A DNA stretch of 60,000 nucleotides from Symsagittifera roscoffensis (Eukaryota > Xenacoelomorpha > Acoela > Convolutidae), in NCBI RefSeq assembly GCF_963678635.1, contig NC_087067.1, forward strand, positions 20,086,596 to 20,146,595, given 5' to 3'. This document shows positions 1 to 9,100 of this stretch, one piece after another. The position numbers and the translations under genes are program-made. The stretch's first letter is position 1. Every line of letters starts with the position of its first letter. The notes beneath the pieces are model-generated. The model worked only from the letters and a program-made list of their open reading frames with translations, was not told the DNA's origin and ran no database searches.

Positions 1-145
1 CCACTCTTTACTTGGCTTCGGCTAAGAAGGGCAAAGACCAGCTGAAGAACATCACTAGGGCTAATTTGAACGACTCGTGGACTATGTTTGCGGCTATGAA
101 TGAGTTCGAAGCAAGCACAGGTCGAGAACTGGATTTTTTCAACAG
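1..145 (+). CDS. Gene 1 exon (partial, window edge)
   Basis: Open from the window edge in the frame starting at base 3, ending ...RELDFFN with donor AACAG|gtttga (phase 2). It encodes a Lys-rich then Asn/Glu-rich segment that would lie between the plexin RBD-like region and the C2 GAP helices. The true 5' boundary is outside the window. Confidence 0.7.
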
Positions 146-3100
146 GTTTGAACAAAAATTTCAAAACTACGTTGTCAAAGATATTCCATTGTTTTTTTTC
201 AGTATTCATGTTTTAAAATTGATAAAAACTAATTTCAACTCGTTTCAGACCAAAAAACGATACAACTGCGCAATTCAGAATCGAGTTCCTGGAAGAAGAC
301 ACGGAATGTGAACAAGTTAGAAATTTTGTTTACTTTTTGAACACTTTCAGTTACATCAACTTGCTGATCTCAGTTTATTTGTTCAGATGAGAAAAACAAT
401 TGCAAAAGATGTCAAAAACCTCCTCAAAGCAATTGTCAAGGAAAAATCGCCCCAGAAACAATTTTTATGTCAAACAATCGATGCGTTTTGTGATGAAATA
501 GAAGCACCTGAACATGTTCGAAACTTTTTCAAAGACCAAATATTCTTGAAGGAGTTTTGGTGTGTAGCTCTGCGAGATTGCTCAAGGTTAGGTGATTAGT
601 TTTAATACGAGATCGGAAACCAAATTTTTCGGCAAAACCCCTTTTTTCTGTGGTAACCTACTTAAAAATCAAGCAAAAAATTCAAAAAAAAATCTAGTTC
701 AGAAAAGGGAAAGGCTTTAGAATAAAATTTGCAATACATGCAAAATTGAAAGTTTAAACATTTTAATCGTCAATTTGGCTTTTTCCAATGCTTTTGAGTA
801 CCTTGCAAAATTTGGAGATTTGCCAAAAAAATAAAGCAGAATCAGAAAATTAGAATTTAAAGTTCTAACCTAGGGTTAAAAAACTAAAATCTGAGAGAAA
901 AACTAAGAAGAATACCTGCTGACAAAAAACATTGAAATTTTTTTCTTTTTGTCTTAAATTTCTCATAAATCGGGTCAATTTGTTTCCAGGGTTCTGGATG
1001 TAGAATTGAGCAATGTGACTCGTATGAACATGATATTGATTGCCGCCATGTTCGAGTATCCTCCGAAATCAGCAGGCGAACACGTGGCTTCGTCTATGGG
1101 AATCACAAACAAAATCAGGGTACGCCTTTTATCTTTTTTTAGACAACTCATTCTCAATTTATATGTTTACGAAAACGACTGCAAAATGCAGAACAATGGA
1201 TGAAAAAGGAGAAGACGAAGACGAAGTAGAAGAACTTATTTCTCGATGTTACATCAGATGAATTAACTGTAAATACATCAGTAACAGATGAATTAAAAAT
1301 TGAATGAAATCAATTTAGATACATCATATAAGAAAATATAGGTACAAACATAATCAAGGCTAAATGCAACAACTAAAGAAAAAAGATCTTGCAAATGAAA
1401 AAAAAAATGCATAAAAAGGGTGTGTGGCACCTTATCAACAAGTTGTGCATCTACTGAACCAAGGGTGGTTCGATTTGAATACCATTAGCTGAATTGTACA
1501 ATAAAAATGGAGTTACAATGGATAAAAAACAATTTGTTTTGCTGAAAAAATTTGAAAACTGGCTAGTTGTAGGCACATTTAACCGGTTTCAACACACGAA
1601 CTTGAACTTGTTCACTTAGCGGTGTTCAACATGATTGTGTTCAATCATTGAGTTGCAATTTAGTAAATTGTTCAGGTCCAATGGTTCAATATAGCTCGGG
1701 GAAGATGACGGCGCTCATATTCGAATGACTGAAGAGTCTTTTTTTATCTGACGTTAGAATAAGAGGTTCAAATATTAAGCATTATGTAGGTCTACGATCC
1801 GAATGAGGACCCTGGATTCGAGAGTACCAAAGAGGAGGAAGAAGGCGAAGCGGGGGAGGAGGGCAGCAAAGGAGCCGAAGGGGGGAAGAAGAAGAAGAAA
1901 AAGAAGAGCGGGTCCAAAAAAGGAAGCCAAATGAGCGGCTCAACTCGCGGAACGGGAGGACCTAAAGGGTCTGCAGATGTCGGAAGCGACGAAGATGCGG
2001 GGTCGCAGTTGATAACTGAGGACTCCCAGAAAGACTCTCAGCTTGAAGATGGGCCTGAAGTTGCGGTCGAGGATGTTCCGCCGAGCGACGCGGGAAGTGG
2101 CAGTGGAAGTGGAAGCGGGGGATCAAAAGCCGGGGGAAGTGAACAGAGTGGTGCCGATAATGAGGGATCCAAAGATGCGAGTCTTGTTGAAGGCACTGAA
2201 GCTGAAGGAAGCAAAGTTAAAGATAGCATGGTAAGTGGAAGCGAAGCTGGATCTGGGAGTCTTAAACGCGATAGCCAAGCGTCGGGATCTATAGCAACTG
2301 GGAGTCAAGTTGCGGGCAGTCAAAGTAAAGCGAAAGATAGCTTGGCAAGTGGAACGGTTGCAAGTGGAAGCCAAAAGAAGGATAGCTTAGCCAGTGGAAG
2401 CAAATATGGTACGGTTGGCAGTCAAGCACCTGGATCCAAAGCCTCTGGGAGTTTGGCATCTGGTACGGTTGCTTCTGGAAGTCAAGCAACTGGATCCAAA
2501 GTTTCTGGAAGTCAAGCTACAGGTAGTCAAGCAACCGGGTCTAAAGCATCTGGAAGTTTGGCATCTGGCACGGTGGCTTCTGGAAGTCAAGCGACCGGAT
2601 CCAAGGTTTCGGGGAGTCAGGCTACAGGTAGCCTTGCAAGCGGCAGTCAGGTCTCCGGGAGTCAAGCTACTGGTAGCCAAGTAAGTGGAAGCCAAGCAAG
2701 TGGGAGTAAGCAAAGTGGCGGAAAATTTGGCGACGATAAGGACAAAAAGAAAAAGAATAAAATGAGTGGAATTAAAGAAGAGGACGAGGAGGTTGATAAA
2801 AGTCAAATGGAAGGGACGATTGAGGGATCCGCAGGGGAAGACAGTGACAAAGACGACGAAGCGGCACGGCCTCCTGATGACAGTAAAGACGACAAGGATA
2901 ATGGCAGTGACAAAAGTCAAAGCCTGGATCCCAGTGCGACCTATGACTCTCCGGACGAAGATGCACCTGGTTTGTCTGATGAAATGGGTCTGTTTTTTAC
3001 ATCTACTTTGAAGACTCCCTTTTTCGTTTTTAAGTGTAATAAAAGTAGTAACACTCTTATTTAGATTTGATTTTTTTTGTTTTTGTTTTTTTTTCAAGAA

Positions 3101-6100
3101 AAAGTCTTAGAATTTGTTCGCTCTCAATTTTGATTTTTCGTGGTTTGACTAGTGATTTTTTTCCAAGTTCAGTGCATTTCTATTGTTAATTTCTAATTTG
3201 TTAATCTATCGAATAGTAAAAGTGTAAAGGTCACGAAAACCATGATGGGCTTCTAATTTCGAAAATGGAAATTAATTATCAGATATCCCAGTGAAATAAA
3301 AATTTTGCCTATTAATAAAGTTTTCTCAAACCGGGTTAATTTTAACGAAAAAGTGTTCATGATAAATTGTTCTACAAACTCAAAGAGCTTCAAGGCCATC
3401 TGTTTTTCTCTTCGAAATTCAAAAGTTGAAGGTTTTTGAAAAAAAAACAAATCAGTTTTTTTTTTCAGTTTCTTTGCGTTATTACTCTTGTCCAATCTTC
3501 GATTGGCTATGTTCTGGGCTAACACAACACGTTAACAAAAATTAGTCCGAACTCAGTCAGGATAATTTTAATTGGATTTCTGTTACATCGGCATAATGTG
3601 GACTATTTTGTTGCAATATAAACAATTTTAAAAGGAAAAATTGACCAACTTCAAAATTAGTCTTTTTTTTATAACAAGTAACAAAGCAAGACAAAAATGC
3701 TGGCTTTCATTGTTGCAATTCGACTTCTAACGGTATTTGATATCAGGATATTTTATCAAAAATTTCATATTTTTTTACAGAAAACTCGTGATATTTATAG
3801 CAATTTGTTTTTCCCAAACGAATAATATCAAAGTCACTTTGAACAATGGTCTTTGAGTGGCTTTGATAACATCAAATGCATGTTATCATTTTTTTTCAGG
3901 TGGTAGTGCTAGTAACATGGCCAAAGGAGGCTCCGGCATAGACGATGATGCTCCTGATGATATGAAGAAATCAGGAGAAGATGATTTCGGAGGCGGGGGA
4001 GGGGGAGGGACGGTGGGGTCTGCAGATGTGAGCGAGGAAGGGCCAGCTATTGTCAAGGTAGACCTCTTTTGCTGAAAACGAATCAAACTGCAGCAGTTTT
4101 ATGGGCTGGAAAATATAAAAATACATCAAAAGTATGAAAAATGATTGAGCTGGAAAGCTGGAAATTATGAGATAACAAGACTGCTCGTATCAGGGCGAAG
4201 CCCTGATTTTTCCGACTTCCTTCTAAGGTTTATGGAGCAGTTATAACCTTAAAAAAACTAAACCATTACGAGGCCAAAGTGTGCATTCCCAAAGTGTGCA
4301 GCAGGCCCAAATCAGATTTGTCGCGGAATCCGCAACATAGCTACTTTTCTTTGATATTCTTTGCTGTTTTGGATTCCAAAAACAAATACCTAAAACACTG
4401 TACCGTTCAAAATTGGTCCAAAAATAGGCGGAATTCAGAACAGTTTGCGGAATCCACACACAAATAACGAGACATGTGTATAGTTGAATTGAGCTGTTGC
4501 GAAATCCGCAACTGTAAGTGGAATCCGCAAACTGTAAGTGTAATCCGCATTTTGTTAGCGGATTTCGTTTACATATATGTACGTGTAGTAGCTTTCAAAA
4601 ACTATTTCTTTTAATTACTACGTTGATCAGCAACCTGTTGGAATGCCAAATGTTCGATCTCAATTCTTGTCAAACACCCAACTTCTATCTCAATTCCTGA
4701 CAAACCTACGCAACTTCGATCTCATCTAAACTCCTGTCAAACATACCCAGCTTCAATCTCACTTCCTACAAAAGGTTAACTTCGATCTCAATTCCTGTAA
4801 ACTTATTCATTAGTTCATTTCAAGCCAATCAATAAGAATAAAAGTTTTAATTTGACCATTTTGAAATATTTTCAAAATGCGAAAACAGAACACAGTTTAA
4901 CAAGGCTACATTTTCAGTACTAGATAATCGTGTTTTTGAAAGTAAAATTTATTTCTGCTGTAGTTGAGGTTTTGGTAATTTTAATCTGAAACTAATTTAC
5001 TCAAATCAATTAAATAGATCCTTTAATCCCTGTGCACAAAATGAATTGAATTCACGCTCCCAAATACTGAATCTCAAATACAAAACCCCAATTACTGAAT
5101 CTCAATTACTGAATCCCAAATACTGACCTAATTCGACAATATGTCAATCCAATAATGAATCAACCCAATTACCGAATTAACCCAATGAATTTATTTGGTG
5201 TTGTGTTTCCAATCTATGATCCCAAAAACTGCTTGCGAATACTTAAGTGTGACATCCATCGATTTGGTTTGACCATTGTTTTGAGATTCGTTCGTGGATT
5301 CCGCTGACAATGCTTAAGTCCTTGCTTTTTAACTCCGCAAGTGCATATGCAAGTTCAGTAATAAACAAATTTCTGAATTTCTTTACAGTTTGCGGATTCC
5401 GCTTACAACTTTTGCGGATTCCACTTACATTTGCGGATTCCACTTACATTTTCTCGGAATCTACTTACAGTTGCGGAATCCAGAACAACTACCTATATTT
5501 GCTCATTGCGGAATCCGCATCAAATTAAATGTGCCAACAAAATTTACGTTCCAAGTATATGTACGCAGAATCCACGTAAATCTTGTAAGTGGAATTCACT
5601 TACAGTTTAGAGCATGTTTAAATACTTGTCTCTGGAGTCCAGGAACATACCGACACAAAATTGTGCGCCTATATAGTGCACAGTTTGGCCTCCTAAAAAT
5701 GTAATAAAACAAAATGATTTTTTTTTTCTAAATTTTGAATTTTTCTTTAAAAATCATCCCCCACACGCCATATGAAGAACAAAAGGATAGATTTCGCTCC
5801 TTGTAACAAATCAATTATAGCAAATACGCTTCTTTCAACCAATTTGGAACAATTTGTAAGACGGATTAAATCTTCGCTCACACGTTAAGAGCGCGAAGTA
5901 TATCGCGCGTTAATTGTCCCAAATTGGCCAAAATGGCAATTTTTAAACCCCCATAATTTTTCGAAAAATAATTACAGGTAAAATGTCTTTTCAAATTTAA
6001 GCTCAGGACAACAATAGCTTTCGAGTGATATAAAAACTTCTGTCAAAAATGGCTAGTTAAAAAGTCGAAATTTGTCTGAAGAAAAAAACCCACCCCGAGC

Positions 6101-9100
6101 ACAAATATTCCGTTACTTTCGTATCGAAAGTCGGAACAATTACTTTCGTATCGAAAGTCGGAACAATAATCGTACACAGTTAGGATCAATAATAATGCTT
6201 TCGGAGATTGAGATTAAGACATTAATAAAAGCGCAGGCCTGAATGAGAATTAGAAACATGGGGCAGAAATATGATACTCAAAGATGAGCGGGAACGATTT
6301 TGGTTATCTTGGTCAAATGTTGGGCCCCAATCGAATAAGAGAAACAAAAAAATGAAACAAATGAACACTGTAAAATTGGTAGAAGAACTTTTGAAAGCAA
6401 ATGTTGCAATCTCTTCTTCAGGAGGAGGCGGCGTCCGGGGCTAAAGATGACATGGACGATGGTGAGGATGAAGACGAGTACATGGATGCACAGTCGCAAG
6501 TCGGAAGTTACGACCCAGACGACATGAAGAGCGAGGAGTGAGTTAAGTTTTGGTCAATTTTGCAATAAGGAAATATAGAATTAATTATCGTTGTGATCAA
6601 TTTCTTACAGCATGGAGTTCTTGGGTGCCGATGACAAAAAAAAGAAGAAGTCGAAGAGGAAATCTTCAGGCACTTCAGCCAGCAGGAGATCATCAGGTGA
6701 TAATCGGTTTTTGATCAGAGTATTAGCCTCCATTAGAACACAAACAGCTCAGTTGAAATTTAATTGTTTTCATTATACAAGGAGGAAAAAGAAGTCAGTT
6801 TTGATTTGCACCTGTAGAAATACTTCAATATTGTGATTAAGAAATTGGCGGGTGTGAACAGGTTGTATGAAGTCTTAACCTTTTAGCTGCCAGTTCATGT
6901 TCGAGTGACGCCAGTGGGAGCAGTATGGGGTCAGACTATAGTGGAGACAGTGTCTCCTACGGGGGATCAGACTACAGCGACACATCCAGTATGATGAGTG
7001 ACATGAGTGGTGGTACGTCAGTCATCTGATTAACTGTCAATCATCTGATTAACTGTCAATCACTTGTTCAGATCGTTTGGACTTTTTTCAATTCATTTCC
7101 CATTGTTCACACTCAATTTTGTCTTTTAAGTGAATGACTTTTTGTTGGTTTGTTCATTCATACATATTATTGGCAGGCGCGGATCTACCTACGATTCTCC
7201 TCTCGAATCGAGTAGGGGGGGGGGGGGGGGCTTACTTTCAAAAAAAAGTCGAAAATTTGGTCGATTTTTTTAAGGTTGATCAAATTGATTTGCCGATCTC
7301 TCTCAAAGCATTAAAAGACACTTTTTTGACAAATTTTTTGCACTGCAGGCGAATTTTTGAAAACACAGGCAAAAAGGGCCTTTTAAGCCTTTTTTGGACA
7401 GTTTTGACCAAAAATCACGTGTTTTTTTCGGCGCGTACTCGCAACTCGCACTCGCCCCCGGCTTCCTTAAATCCGCTACTGCACCTGGGTATAGATGCAC
7501 TTTTTGAGTTCAACTGAAGATCATTTACAGGCAAAAGTAAGCAAGTTGGACTCTTTATTTAAGAAAGTGGAATACTCACAAAAAACATCTTATTTGGATT
7601 TGTAGTTGACATCTAATTTGGATTTTCAAATTTCTCAACGGAATAAAAACTTTACCTATCGATCCAGTTTTCTCAAGTTGAATTAAATTTATTAATAAAT
7701 GCCATTCAAAAACTGTTTTTGAAATACAAAGAAATTGGAGGGCATATATTTCATTTTTTTTGAAATTTGAAAACCAAAGTTTTTTTCGAAAAATGAGTCA
7801 GTTTTTTCTTTTTTTCTTTTCTTTCATTGGCTTCAAATTTATCTCAACAAGAAAGCAAACGTAGTTGCGTAAATATTATTGATCTCTGGTTTTGTAATTT
7901 TTAGAATTACTATCGGAAAATTTCATTCGAAAAACACAGCAAAATGGTGAATATTTTATTCTTAATAATTATTGGCTCCGTAGCTGCATTTAAAACAATT
8001 TGAGGAAAATCGGTCCAAATAATTATTAAAGAGTACAGTTCGATCAAGCTAAATAATCCAATAATATCATTGATAACCCAAAAAAGCAAAACTTTAGTCA
8101 ATTTTGCTCGAACTTTGGAACGATTTCCCATTGCAGCGCAAGTCATGATATTGAATTCCTTGCAGTCAGCTAAGAACATTGTACTTTTTAAGACATAGAG
8201 AGAGAGCAAGAAAGCATTCAATCGAAGCTGTAGCCATTATCCAATGAGTCCCAAACTGTGAAACATAAAATATCTTGATAATTTAGGTTATTCGTTCTTA
8301 AAATAATCAATCCAAAATAAACAAGACTGCTCGTATCAGGGCGAACCTCTGAATGTTCCGACTGCCTTTTAAGGTTTATGGAGCAGTAATAACATAACAA
8401 AATTAAATGTAATAAAATAAAATTGAAAAAAAAATTCTAAAATTTGAAATTTTTTAATGAAAACCATCCCCCCACCCCATATGAAGTACAAAAAGATAGA
8501 TTTCGCTCCTTGTAACAAATTAATTGCGGCAAATACGCTTCTTTCAACCAATTTTCAAACCAACGATTTCTAAGACGGATTAAATCTCCGCTTAGGCATT
8601 AACAGCGCAAAATATATCGCACGCTAATTGTCCAAAATAGGCCAAAATGGCAATCTTTAAACCCCAAAATGGCAGTCTTTAAACTTTACAAAAAATGATC
8701 ACAGGTGTAATATCTTTTCAATTTTAAGCTCAGGATAACAATAGTTTTTGAATGATTTTTAAAAAATTCCGTCTAAAATGGCTAGTTTAAAAGTCGAAAT
8801 TTGTCTGAAGAAAAAAAAACCCACCCCGAGCACAAGCATTCCGTTATTTTCGTATCGAAAGTCGAAACAATTATCAGGACAGTTGCTTATGCTCAAAACA
8901 AGCTTTGGTGGTTTCACGGCGGATTTCATCCTAAGTTCACATTCTAGTTTGTTTATCTCTTTGTATTTCTGTTTACGTGCCAAAATGAAGTCACTTATCA
9001 TGATCATTCGGTTTTTTTTTTAAAAAAAATCTTAGAAGTTAATCATGCTCATTTTTTTTGTTTTGATTTTTTGCTTTTCTTTTTAATTCAAATTCCTTCT

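Larger units (their letters stand above)
4058..6421 (+). other. Gene 1 intron filled by nested repeats
   Basis: A GT-AG intron. It contains a HINE-like repeat (about 4173-6165) split by a TIR element (4270-5692). Apart from about 115 bp at the left and 250 bp at the right, nothing unique is visible. Confidence 0.7.

Noticed and set aside
4500-5500. Short repeated 18-mers considered as a CRISPR array.
   Set aside because: The repeats are inverted between two clusters, unevenly spaced, degenerate, and lie inside a eukaryotic TIR element.
7303-7500. Minus-strand frame with CEYAPKKTRDFW-like sequence repeated at 17768, 37069, 43837 and 45323.
   Set aside because: It arises inside the hAT MITE bodies, where every copy gives a similar but broken frame. 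No transposase motif is present.
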